Origin: Rutidosis leptorrhynchoides
Taxonomy: Eukaryota; Streptophyta; Magnoliopsida; Asterales; Asteraceae
DNA length: 64,000 bases
Reading direction: 5' to 3'
NCBI RefSeq assembly: GCF_046630445.1
Contig: NC_092339.1
Coordinates: 82,441,501 to 82,505,500 of the forward strand
Positions 11,887 through 24,576 of this stretch are shown piece by piece. The notes under the pieces were generated by a model that saw only the letters and a program-made list of their open reading frames with translations, did not search any database and was not told the origin of the DNA. Within the stretch, counting starts at the first letter, position 1; the number at the start of each line of letters is the position of its first letter. A program made the position numbers and the translations under genes.

Positions 11887-13735
11887 CGTTAAATTAGGGG
11901 TTTGGGTTAGTGCATAACTCGTTAATAAAAATGCATGATGAGTTAGGGTAAAAGACGTATTTTCAAATATTAGATAACAGTTCAGAAAAGTAACCGTTTT
12001 TGAAGAAAAACATGTGTGATAAAACAAGAAGGAATGAACGATGAGGCGCGCCATCTATCATTCGACGAGCTTTGTAATTACAAATTGGGTATTTTCAATC
12101 ACTTTTCTACACTAATCACCCTCATGAATTTATAATTAGAGTCTGATTTCATGCAAATGAGGGCATTGCATGATCTCAAGTGTGGGGAAGGGTTATAAAT
12201 TCTCTCGGGTTTATACTTGGCTTATTTTCTAAATATTGTGAAAATTTTAAAAATTTTCAACTAAATGAATTCAAAAGCATGTTTATACATATTTATGAAC
12301 GATAAAACTAGGTGTTAATGCCGAAATTATTGTTACCTCGGAAAGGACATAAATTAAGAAACAACTAAAACGCTTGAATTTATTTATTAAGATATAAAAA
12401 GATGCATGAAAAAAGCCAAGTGTGGAGAGAATGTACCAAGTTATTCAATTAAAAACTATCTATCACATATTTCTGTAAAGTTATTGCAGGTGCTTTTGTT
12501 TTGGACTAAATTAACTGTTTTATCCGGTTTACTGTAATATATTTGAAAGAGAGATGGATCTACACGATGAATCAATTCCATCATTAAAAGGAAGTAAAGT
12601 CTTCCTAAAAAGACACGCGCTTCTTGATTTAGGTCAAGAAGTTGTCGTCCAGACCAGCTGTAGGTTGACGAAAAATCTAGAAAAGTCATCACTAAAATCA
12701 GCAGGAAATCCACGGACCTCAGCATCAAACAGGGTCGCTCGTGGTCAGACTTATCCTAACCATGAGAGGATCTGTCTCGTAAAATGGGGAGGGCGCTGTG
12801 CAAATTAGCTGGATAAGACTAATGAATCAGATCCCCAGAAAGGATAATCTCCATAAAGATCAAAAATCAGCTTCTAAGCCTGATATTACTCAATCCTTGA
12901 GATTGACATCAAAGATTGAGAATTACAAACTCATGGAATTCAATGATATCTAAACTCGAGCTTGAACGAGAAAATATTTTGATCAAAATTAAAACCGATT
13001 TGTTTTCTGAAAACCTATTTTCAATGCGTTCATTACCATTGAACGTAAAATCCTAGAAATTCACCTGGAATTCATTAGGTCACCTGAAACAATTCGGGTA
13101 TCAACCGTAAGAACGGTGGTTGCATAGCATGGTCGAAGACAGGACCTTGTGCCAGACCGAAAAATTATAAGGGTGATCTTTACTATTGCTCCTACAAAGG
13201 ATAGTAATTGCATCTGACACGTTGTAGACCAAGAACATCTGCATGTCATTAGACATTGCCTTAACAGTTGCTTGTTCAACGCTTTCCTTTACAACCAGAC
13301 GGTAGTTTACCGAAAGGTAATATACGGGACAAGTAAACTGGATGTGTTGCTTTCCTAATACAAGGTTAGCAAGTGGGTGACACAAAACCATAAGTTTTGA
13401 GCTAAAATTTTCAAATCTGAAACCCACAAAACCCACAAAAACAATTTGCAAACACCGGTGAAGGGTTATTCCAGAAAACCTGTCTAGGGTAAAATCTAGA
13501 ATAAATTTTCAAAAGATCAAATGTTTTCATAAAGATCCAATTTCCTTAAAGGATCTAAATTTTCATAGTCATGTGGGACTGTAAACCACATTGTTACTAT
13601 CATTGTTTATACCACTGTATCAAAATCACTGATGTATAAAGTGTGTGAATAAAAAAAGTGATTCGAGTGAAGTGTGATTTTAATTTCAAGTTATGTATTG
13701 CTTGAGGACAAGCAACGTTCAAGTGTGGGGATATT
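11887..13735 (+). other. Element C 3' internal region, non-coding
   Basis: About 1.85 kb with no convincing gene. Polypurine-like motifs recur: AAGTGTGGGGA at 12179, AAGTGTGGAGA at 12418, and AAGTGTGGGGA at 13721 directly before the 3' LTR. Short open frames here have no recognisable domain. Confidence 0.55.
13721..13735 (+). other. Polypurine tract of element C
   Basis: AAGTGTGGGGATATT lies immediately upstream of the 3' LTR start TGATAG (13736). This is the expected primer for plus-strand synthesis. Confidence 0.75.
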
Positions 13736-15720
<1,985 letters not shown>

Positions 15721-17066
15721 GGTACGAAAATTTTATAACAAATCTACACTAATCATATCCTAGCTAACTTATATTGTATTATACATGTAATCTAACATAT
15801 ATTATGTAATCTTGGGATACCATAGACACGTATACAATGTCTTGACATATCATATCGACCCATCTATATATATTATTTGGAACAACCATAGACACTCTAT
15901 ATGCTGTAATGTTCGAGTTCGCTATACAGGGTTGAGGTTGATTCCAAAAATATATATACTTTGAGTTGTGATCTAGCCTGAGACGTGTATAAACTGGGTC
16001 GTGGATTGATTCAAGATAATATATATTGATTTATTTTTGTACATCTAAATGTGGACAACTAGTTGTAGGTTACTAACGAGGACTGCTAACTTAACAAATT
16101 TATATCATAAAAACGTAATAAAATGTTGTGAATATATTTCAATCATACTTTGATATATATGTACACATTTGCTATAGGTTCGTGAATCGACCAGTGGCCA
16201 AGTCTTATTTCCGATGAAGGAAAAATCTGTGAAAGTGAGTTATAGTCCCATTTTTTAAAATCTAATATTTTTGGGATGAGAATACATGCAGTTTTATAAA
16301 TGTTTTACAAAATAGACACAAGTATGCGAAACTACATTCTATGGTTGGATTATTAAACCGAATATCGCCCTTCAGGTCTGGTAACCTAAGAATTAGGGAA
16401 ATGGCCCCTAATTGACGCGAATCCTAAAGATAGATCTATTGGGCTTAACAACCCCATTCAGGTTATGGATGGTTTAGTACTTCGAGATTATTATACAGAT
16501 GAGAGGTTCTGTTTTGGGGATATTCTATGCATTAAGTTAACGTCGGTTACCAGGTGTTCAACATATGAATGATTTTTATCTCTATGCAGTTTGCGAAATG
16601 CCTGATATGAGATGTGTTATAAAAATGAAATCTTGTGGCCTATTATTATGATTTGATAATATATAGGTTAAACCTATAACTCACTAACATTTTTGTTGAC
16701 GTTTTAAGCATGTTTATTCTCAGGTGATTATTAAGAGCTTCCGCTGTTGCATATTAAAATAAGGACAAGATTTGGAGTCCATAATTGTATGATATTGTGT
16801 AAAAATTGCATTCAAGAAACTTATTTCAATGTAATATATTTTTATTGTAAACCATTATGTAATGGTCGTGTGTAAACGGTATATTTTAGATTATCATTAT
16901 TTGATAATCTACGTAATACTTTTTAAACCTTTATCGATAAAATAAAGGTTATGGTTATTTTAAAAATGAATGCAGTCTTTGAAAAACATCTCATATAGAG
17001 GTCAAAACCTCGCGATGAAATCAATTAATATGGAACGTTTATAATCAATATGAACGGGACATTTCA
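15721..17066 (+). repeat. Element A 5' LTR, second part (3' end of the LTR)
   Basis: The LTR resumes after element C and ends CGGGACATTTCA at 17066, two bases before the primer-binding site. It matches 29556-30886 closely. It contains the block ATTGACGCGAATCCTAAAGA, also present in other LTRs of this window. Confidence 0.9.
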
Positions 17067-17068
17067 GT

Positions 17069-17080
17069 TGGTATCCGAGC
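17069..17080 (+). other. Primer-binding site of element A
   Basis: TGGTATCCGAGC, identical to element B's site and one base off the initiator-Met tRNA consensus TGGTATCAGAGC. Confidence 0.82.
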
Positions 17081-17277
17081 GTTGGTCTTAGAGAACCAAA
17101 AAATTTGCATTAGTGTGTCTTATCGAGTTTGTTAGGATGCATTAGTGAGTCTGGACTTCGATCGTGTTTTCTTTAAAAATGATTGCTTAATATTTTTTTT
17201 TTTGGAAACTACAAATTGTAACATGTAAATATTATGTGATATATTAATCTCTTAACATGTTTGATATTGTGTGATAG

Positions 17278-17868
17278 ATGTCTACCTCTAGTACAAATCC
17301 CATCGACTCACCTAATAATAATGAAGAGTCGAATATATATTGGGAAGATTCACAAATTCCCGAAGAGGAACCGGAAGAAGAAGAACCGGAAGAAGAGGAA
17401 CCGGAAGAAGAAGAGGTTCCGGAGGAGAAAATATTAGGAACCACAGAAGAACATATAAGTAAAAGAAAACCCTCAACGAATGGACCAAAATTAATAATGG
17501 TCAATGGTGTTTCCGCCGAGGAAGCAAAATATTGGGAAGATTACCAATGTTCTGATGAATCGGATCCCGATGAGGATTCGGATGATGTTATAGAAATTAC
17601 CTCGACCCAATTTGAAAAAGCAAAAGAAAATAATAAGGGAAAGGGCATCAAAATAGAGAAACCTGATTCCAACCCCGATGAACTTTATATGTATCGTCAA
17701 CACCCGTATTTCTTAAGTTGTAACAATAACCCGTAAACCTCTAAGCAACCAGGTTTTTCTAAACCATTTGTGAAAACAACCGCTCGTATTAGAGGAACAT
17801 CATATATCCCTAGAAAATTAGCAAAACGAAACAGGTCCGAAGAGGAAGAAACTAGTGAGTCGGAATAA
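17278..17868 (+). pseudogene. Acidic ORF of unknown function (element A)
   Basis: The frame begins MSTSSTNPIDSP and would run 196 codons to TAA 17866-17868. A TAA at 17734-17736 cuts it at residue 152. Features: a Glu/Pro repeat of the type EEEPEEEEPEEEE (about residues 27-48), the shared motif KLIMVNGVSAEEAKYWEDYQ (about 71-90), an Asp-rich stretch SDESDPDEDSDDVIE (about 92-106), a Lys-rich patch, and a C-terminal part ending SESE. The stop is absent from the equivalent position in element B, which has other stops. It lies 197 bp after the primer-binding site and 141 bp before the F-box ORF. No family recognised. Confidence 0.7.
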
Positions 17869-18009
17869 AGACTTGTAATCATGAGGTGTAAAATATGTAA
17901 AATAATTGTGTTTGTACTTTTCTTGTTGTATGTGAAAATTGCTTGTATTATTTGATAATTATCATTTACGAATCTAACCCTCGTCTATTTTTACAGTATA
18001 AAAACAAAA

Positions 18010-18689
18010 ATGGATGTTAAGGATAGACAACCAAAAATTTTAGAAGACCTACCCGGGGACATGATTGATGAAATCTTGTCTAAAGTCGGTCAGAATTCGT
18101 CGGCACAATTATTTACGGCAAAATTAGTGTGTAGAACATTTGATGAACGTTCCAGGCATGCCTTAGTTTATAAAAGGCTTTCATTTGAAAGATGTGGTAT
18201 ATCACATTGGGGAGACCATAAGTTACGCCGTGTTTTCTTTAAAGCGTTAAATGCGGGGAACCCAAATGCAATTTTACGCTACGGGTTAAGAACCTATTTT
18301 GACTCAACATATCCCAATATAGGACTTCGTGAGTTAGAAAGAGCTTCTAACATGCAACATAAAGAAGCATGTTATGCTTACGGGTTAGTATGTTCGCTTC
18401 TCACCAAAGTGAGAAAAAGAACATCGGATTACAACTATTAAATAAAACATTCCCACAAGTGACGGATTCAGTAGTTGGGGTGAGAAACAAGGTTTTTAGA
18501 TTATTACGGGCCTGTTGGGCATTACGAAACCCTCGTCCCTTTGATGACGTTACAACATGCTGTCTTGTCAATGGCCACAACGGTTATGTTCCACAAGACC
18601 AAGGATGGGAAGTAGTCTTAGTAAAATCAGAATGCATGACTTGTTTCTGGACCTATGAATTACGTGTCTTTATTGCCTTTGCTGAATGA
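18010..18689 (+). pseudogene. F-box protein (At2g35280-like) carried inside gypsy element A
   Basis: The frame begins MDVKDRQPKILEDLPGD. The F-box core (about residues 9-55: ILEDLPGDMIDEILSKV, then LVCRTFDERS and LVYKRLSF) is followed by GNPNAILRYGLRTYF, GLRELERAS and KEACYAYGLV, the Sel1-like arrangement of At2g35280-like plant F-box proteins. A one-base deletion near 18391, compared with element B, shifts the frame; the rest (LLNKTFPQV...GWEVVLVK...CFWTYELRVF) is readable in another frame to TGA 18687-18689. About 225 codons in total. The product would be an SCF ubiquitin-ligase receptor. It is on the same strand as gag, 354 bp upstream of it. Intron-free, which fits retrotransposon capture of a host transcript (inference). 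Confidence 0.78.
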
Positions 18690-18893
18690 CTTGCGTTAAA
18701 CTAGAAATTGTCTTCGCAACTGCTTTGTATCAAAGTTATTGTGTGCTATATTTTTATGCTATATGAAAAATAGCGGTATTGTAAGTTTGTAAAATATTGT
18801 ATAAAAGTTTGAATGCGAAATATTATTATAATCAGTTTTTCATATAGAATTGTAGTAGTTGAATTGTATGTTAGCTACTAAGTATGAACTTAA

Positions 18894-18956
18894 CGGGTAG
18901 GTACTACCCGAATTAAAACTATAAAACGCTAATATGAAGAAAAAGCTTTTATAAAT
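18894..18956 (+). promoter_or_regulatory. Conserved hairpin and TATA-like box between F-box ORF and gag (element A)
   Basis: Hairpin CGGGTAG-GTA-CTACCCG (18894-18910) and TATAAAT (18950-18956), 88 bp before the gag ATG. Order and spacing match element B. A separate promoter or RNA structure for gag is possible but unproven. Confidence 0.4.
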
Positions 18957-19043
18957 GAGTTCATATTATGCTACGAAATATTATTGACTACTCTTAATAT
19001 TCTATATGATTAACTTAATTCCTTTGGGCTATTTTTGAAGAAA

Positions 19044-20240
19044 ATGGCACCGACGACTCGTCAGAATTTGAACATGAGCGAGGAAGACTTTCGTGTTTTC
19101 CTTGCAGCAAACATAGCCGCAGTATAGGCTGCAATGCAAAACAACAACAATAACTCTGAATCTAGCAATGCAAATAACGCCACAAGAAATCGTGTAGGAT
19201 GCTCCTACAAAGAATTCATTGCCTGTAAACCGCTGGAATTCGATGGAACCGAGGGTCCAATCGGATTAAAACAGTGGACCGAAAAGGTTGAATCGGTGTT
19301 TGCCATAAGTAAGTGTACTGAAGAAGAAAAAGTAAAGTATGCTACGCATACCTTCACATGTACTGCGTTAACATGATGGAATACCTATCTAGAGCAAGTG
19401 GGACAAGATGATGCGAATGCACTACCGTGGTCAGCATTCAAACATCTGATGACTGAGCAGTATCGTCCCAGAAGCGAGGTCAATAAGCTAAAAGTAGAGC
19501 TTAAGGGATACGAACACAAGGATTCGATATTACCATATAGGAACGACGATTCACGGAGTTGTGTTTATTGTGCCCAAGAGCGTTCGAAGATGAAGAGGAG
19601 AAAATCGACGCATTTGTAAAAGGGTTACCAAAAAGGATCCAAGAAGATATAAGTTCACACGAGCCCGCCTCCATACAAAAGGCGAGTCGAATGGCTCATA
19701 AACTCATAAATCAGATTGAGGAAAGAGTTAAAGAGCAGGTGGCCGAAGAAGCCAACACGAAACAAATCAAGAGAAAGTGGGAAGAAACCAGTGACAAGGG
19801 TCACAGTTTTAACAATCAACACAGCAATCACAACTTCAATCGCACCAAATTTCGCAACAACAACCATCCCAACAACAATAACCATTACAAAAACCGTCCC
19901 AACAACAGCTACAACAACCATCCCAACAACAATAACAACTACAACAACCGTTTCAACAACAATAACAACTGCAACAACAACAATCCCAACGATAACAACA
20001 AGAGGCAGAAACCATGTCAGAGGTGTGAAGGATACCATCCGACTGGGCTCTGTACGGCAGCGTGTACTAAGTGTAAAAGAAAGGGTCATGGTGCGACAAA
20101 GTGCGAAATCTACGGATCAATGGCTAAGGGAACAAATAATGCCGGAACAAGTTATGCCGACATTACCTGTTTCGGATGCGGGAAGAAGGGCCATTACAAA
20201 AATATGTGTCCAAATCAGGGGGATAATAATGGGCAAGGCC
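19044..20240 (+). pseudogene. Ty3/gypsy gag of element A, broken
   Basis: ATG at 19044 (MAPTTRQNLN). The gag domain includes the segment around KVKYATHTFTCTALT. Three zinc knuckles follow an Asn-rich linker: CQRCEGYHPTGLC, CTKCKRKGHGATKC and CFGCGKKGHYKNMC. Breaks: TAG 19125-19127; TGA 19374-19376, replacing a Trp codon of the WWN motif seen in element B; and a frameshift between about 19500 and 19560. The frame after the shift (19559 on) runs through the knuckles into protease without a stop. In life this would be the capsid/nucleocapsid part of a gag-pol polyprotein. Confidence 0.88.
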
Positions 20241-22200
20241 CAGGAAGAGTCTTCAACATTAATGCGGTTGAAGCGCAGGAAGACCCGGAGCTTGTTACGG
20301 GTACGTTCCTTATTGATAATACATCTGCTTATGTTTTATTTGGCTATATGAGTAAGGATTTCTGTGCTAAATTAAGTTGTCCATTGACGCCCTTGGATAA
20401 TAAATTTTTACTCGAATTAGCAAACGGTAAATTAATTACAGCAGATAAGATATGTCAGAATCGAGAAATTAAACTGGTTAGCGAAACGTTTAAGATTGAT
20501 TTGATACCAGTAGAGTTAGGGAGTTTTGATGTGATAATCGGCATGGACTGGTTGAAAAAGAAGAGAGCGGAAATCGTATGTTACAAAAATGCAATTCGCA
20601 TTGTACGAGAAAAAGGAAAACCTATAATGGTGTACGAAGAAAAGAGCAACGCGAAGCTAAATCTTATTAGTAATTTGAAGGCGCAAAAACTAATAAGAAA
20701 AGGTTGCTATGCCGTTCTAGCACACATCGAAGAAGTCAAACCCGAATAAAAGAACATCAATGATGTTCCCGTCGCAAAAGAATTTCTCGATGTATTTTCG
20801 AAAGAATTACCGGGACTACCTCCACATCGATCTGTTGAATTTCAAATAGATCTCGTACCAGGAGCTGCACCAATAGCTCGTGCTCCATACAGACTCGCAC
20901 CCAGTGAAATGAAGGAACTCCAAAGCCAATTACAAGAACTTTTAGAGCGTGGTTTTATACGACCAAGCACATCACCATAGGGAGCTCCTGTTTTGTTTGT
21001 CAAAAAGAAAGATGGTACATTCAGGTTGTGTATCGACTACCAAGAGTTGAACAAACTTACCATCAAGAACCGTTACCCACTACCGAGAATCGATGACTTA
21101 TTTGATCAACTACAAGGCTCGTCGATTTATTCGAAGATCGATTTACTTTCCGGATATCATCAAATGCGGGTAAAGGAGGATGATATTCTGAAGACTGCTT
21201 TCGAGACGCGATACGGTCATTACGAGTTTATGGTTATGCTGTTTGATTTAACTAATGCACCAGCCGTGTTCATGGACCTCATGAACTGAGTGTGTAGACC
21301 ATACCTTGACAAGTTTGCCATTGTTTTCATCGATGACATACTCATTTACTCAAAGAATGATCAAGAGCACGAAGAACATTTGAGAAAAGTGCTAGAGTTG
21401 CTGAGGAAAGAAAAACTGTACGCTAAGTTTTTAAAGTGTGCATTTTGGTTGGAAGAAGTTCAATTCCTCGGTCACATAGTGAACAAAGAAGGTATTCAGG
21501 TGGACCCGGCAAAGATTGAAACCGTTGAAAAGTGGGAAACCCCGAAAACTCCGAAGCATATACGTCAATTTTTAGGATTGGCTGGTTAATACAGAAGATT
21601 CATCCAAGATTTTTCCAAAATAGCAAAACCCTTGACTCCATTAACGCATAAAGGGAAGAAATTTGAATGGAAGGATGAGCAGGAGAAAGCGTTTCAATTG
21701 TTGAAGAAAAAGTTAACTACGGCACCTATATTGTCATTGCCTGAAGGGAATGATGATTTTGTGATATATTGTGACGCCTCATAGCAAGGCCTCAGTTGTG
21801 TATTAATGCAATGAACAAAGGTAATTGCTTATGCGTCTAGATAATTGAAGATTCACGAGCAGAATTATACGACGCATGATTTGGAATTAGGCGCGGTTGT
21901 TTTTGCATTAAAGACTTTGAGGCACTACTTATATGGGGTCAAAAGCATTATATATACCGATCAAAAAAGTCTCCAACACATATTTAATCAGAAACAACTA
22001 AACATGAGACAGCGTAGGTGGATTGAGTTATTGAATGATTACGATTTCGAGATTCGTTACCATCCGGGGAAGGCGAATGTGGTAGCCGACGCTTTGAGTA
22101 GAAAGGACAGAGAACCTATGAGGGTAAAATCTGTGAATATAATTATTCATACTAACCTTACTACTCAAATAAAGGAGGCGCAGTAGGGAGTTGTAAAAAG
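20241..22200 (+). pseudogene. Protease, reverse transcriptase and RNase H of element A, broken
   Basis: Protease region near 20300: the catalytic triplet expected as DSG/DTG reads DNT (GTFLIDNTSAYV), so it is probably inactive. Reverse transcriptase: [46 protein letters not shown], and the catalytic box VFIDDILIYSK (FIDD) near 21325-21355. RNase H follows ([33 protein letters not shown], then the linker [10 protein letters not shown]). In-frame stops include 20747-20749, 20978-20980, 21287-21289, 21587-21589 and 22184-22186, with further ones near 21782-21845. The protease-RT-RNase H-integrase order identifies Ty3/gypsy. Confidence 0.92.
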
Positions 22201-23360
22201 AAGGGAATTTGAAGAATGAAATACCCAAAGGATCGGAGAAAAACCTTAATATTCGAGAAGACGGAACCCGGTATAGAGCCGAAAGAATTTGGGTACCAAA
22301 GTTTGGAGATGTGAGAGAAATGGTACTTGGGGAAGCACATAAAACCAGATACTCAATACATCCCGGAGCGGGAAAGATGTACAAGGACCTCAAGAAACAT
22401 TTTTGGTGGCCGGGTATGAAAGCTGATATTGTGAGATATGTAGGAGAATGTTTGACGTGTTCTAAGGTCAAAGCTGAACATCAGAAACCATCAGGTCTAC
22501 TTCAACAACCTGAAATTTCGGAATGGAAATGGGAAAACATTACCATGGATTTCATTAATAAATTGCCAAGGACTGCAAGTGGTTATGATACTATTTGGGT
22601 AATAGTCGACCATCTCACCAAATCAGCACATTTTCTGCCAATAAGAGAAGATGACAAAATGGAGAAGTTGGCGCGATTATACTTGAAAGAAGTTGTCTCC
22701 AGAGATGGAATACCAATCTCTATTATCTCTGATAGGGATGGCAGATTTGTTTCAAGGTTTTGGCAGACATTACATCAAGCATTAGGAACTCGTCTAGACA
22801 TGAGTACTGCCTATCATCCACAAACCGATGGGCAAAGTGAGAGGACCATACAAACTCTTGAAGACATGCTACGAGCATGTGTTATTGATTTTAGAAACAG
22901 TTGGGATCGACATCTACCGTTAGCAGAATTTTCCTACAACAATAGTTACCACTCGAGTATTGAGATGGCACCGTTTGAGGCACTTTATGGCAGAAAGTGC
23001 AGGTCTCCGATTTGTTGGAGTGAAGTGGGGGATAGACAAATTACAGGTCCAGAAATTATCCAAGAAACTACCGAGTAAATTATTCAAATTCAACAACGAC
23101 TGAAAACCACTCAGAGTCGACAAAAGAGCTACGCAGACAGTAAAAGAAAAGATATGGAATTTGAAATTGGTGATATGGTCATGTTTAAGGTTTCACCTTG
23201 GAAAGGCGTTGTTCGATTTGGTAAATGGGGGAAATTAAATCCGAGGTACATTGGACCATTCAAGATTATTGATCGTGTCGGACCAGTAGCTTACCAACTT
23301 GAGTTACCTCAACAACTCGTGGGTGTACATAATACCTTCCACGTCCCGAAAGTCATGCTC
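22201..23360 (+). pseudogene. Integrase and C-terminal domain of element A
   Basis: The frame shifts between 22186 and 22209, then stays open to TAA at 23076-23078. It shows the zinc-binding part (H-x-H then CLTCSKVK), and the core with DFINKLP, the D of ISDRDGRF and the E of [14 protein letters not shown], the expected D,D-35-E spacing pattern. After the stop the same frame continues with the GPY/F-type C-terminal domain (KVSPWKGVVRFGK, YIGPFKIIDRVGPVAYQLELP, HNTFHVP). It then enters rearranged sequence at about 23348. Whether a chromodomain once followed cannot be seen. Confidence 0.9.
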
Positions 23361-23478
23361 CACCAATCACGTACTACCATGATGAAGTCAGCGGACCCCG
23401 AAGGTCATGCTTCACCAATCAATCAATACCATGATGAAGTCAGCGGACCCCGAAGGTCATGCTTCATCAATCTCATAC
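23348..23478. repeat. 52-bp tandem repeat at the element A / element D junction
   Basis: Two copies of a 52-bp unit starting TACCATGATGAAGTCAGCGG at 23375 and 23427, preceded by a related partial unit at 23348-23374. The repeat begins exactly where integrase C-terminal homology stops. Confidence 0.8.
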
Positions 23479-24576
23479 GCACTTTTGGCCTCAAACAACG
23501 AGTAGTGCAACATTGCGCTCTGCTACACTATGGTGAACCCTAACGGATACCACTAACCGTCCACACAATTGAGCAAGAACCACCTACATCAAACATAGGC
23601 ACAAAACAATAATTCTCTAGAAGAGAATCCGATACGCACATCCCTTAACTGAGGGATTTCACCTTGCTCGCCACACACGTCCATTATCTCTCAACGAGAT
23701 TTACCACATTACCACCTCGGTGATAATTTCAAATCCAAATCATAAGTACAATTTAACCAAAATTGTACTCCACCACAAATCGACCAAAACTAGGTCCCGA
23801 CACTAATTTCGGATCTACCAAAAGCATCATCCGAAATCTCACACTAAAACCTCCTCGTGCGGGAGTGCAACTCCCCCACTTGGAACTATGTTCCATACCC
23901 ACGTCTTGTGCACCCTTACAATGCTACCAAAGGTAGACTTTACTAACAATTGGGTTCACACGACCCATCACCACATCTTGCTCCGACCTTGAGCACACGA
24001 AGGATTTTAACCAATCCTTAAACACTTCGAACAAAAAGTGTACCGTAAATTACACGAACTCTACTCTCGCAATCATCCAATTGCTATAGTTTGTCAACTT
24101 CCACCTAGTCACTCATGTACCTAAGGGTTTCACTTCGGTACCCTAAGTACAATGTAACCGCAATACAATCGGAGTCGAACACCATGTTGGTAGGTATAAA
24201 AGAGGCACCTAATGTCGCGTCACGTAGACTCCTTTACCAACGTACATCGAGATCAAACACTCAATCTTTTTCGGGTTCCAATCCACCCGACGAACCTCAT
24301 GGTTCATCAACTTTAACATGAGAGCGAACACGCTCTAACATCTGAACACCAAAGCCCACACACATGGCTTGGTAGAAACATTTTCCAATACTAAGGAATG
24401 CTTGGTTGCACCAAGTCTTACGCCCTTCGCCCATCAATCAAAACGTCACCTTAGGGTACTTCCATTAGGAACGTCACCCATATCAATAACACTCACAACA
24501 CAATACATTTAACCAAATCAAACTCAACGGCACATAATAAATAATCAAGGACATATTTATTAAAATGAAACGTACC

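Noticed and set aside
12554-12808. 84-codon frame in element C
   Set aside because: No motif, no start context, and it lies in the non-coding 3' region of the element.
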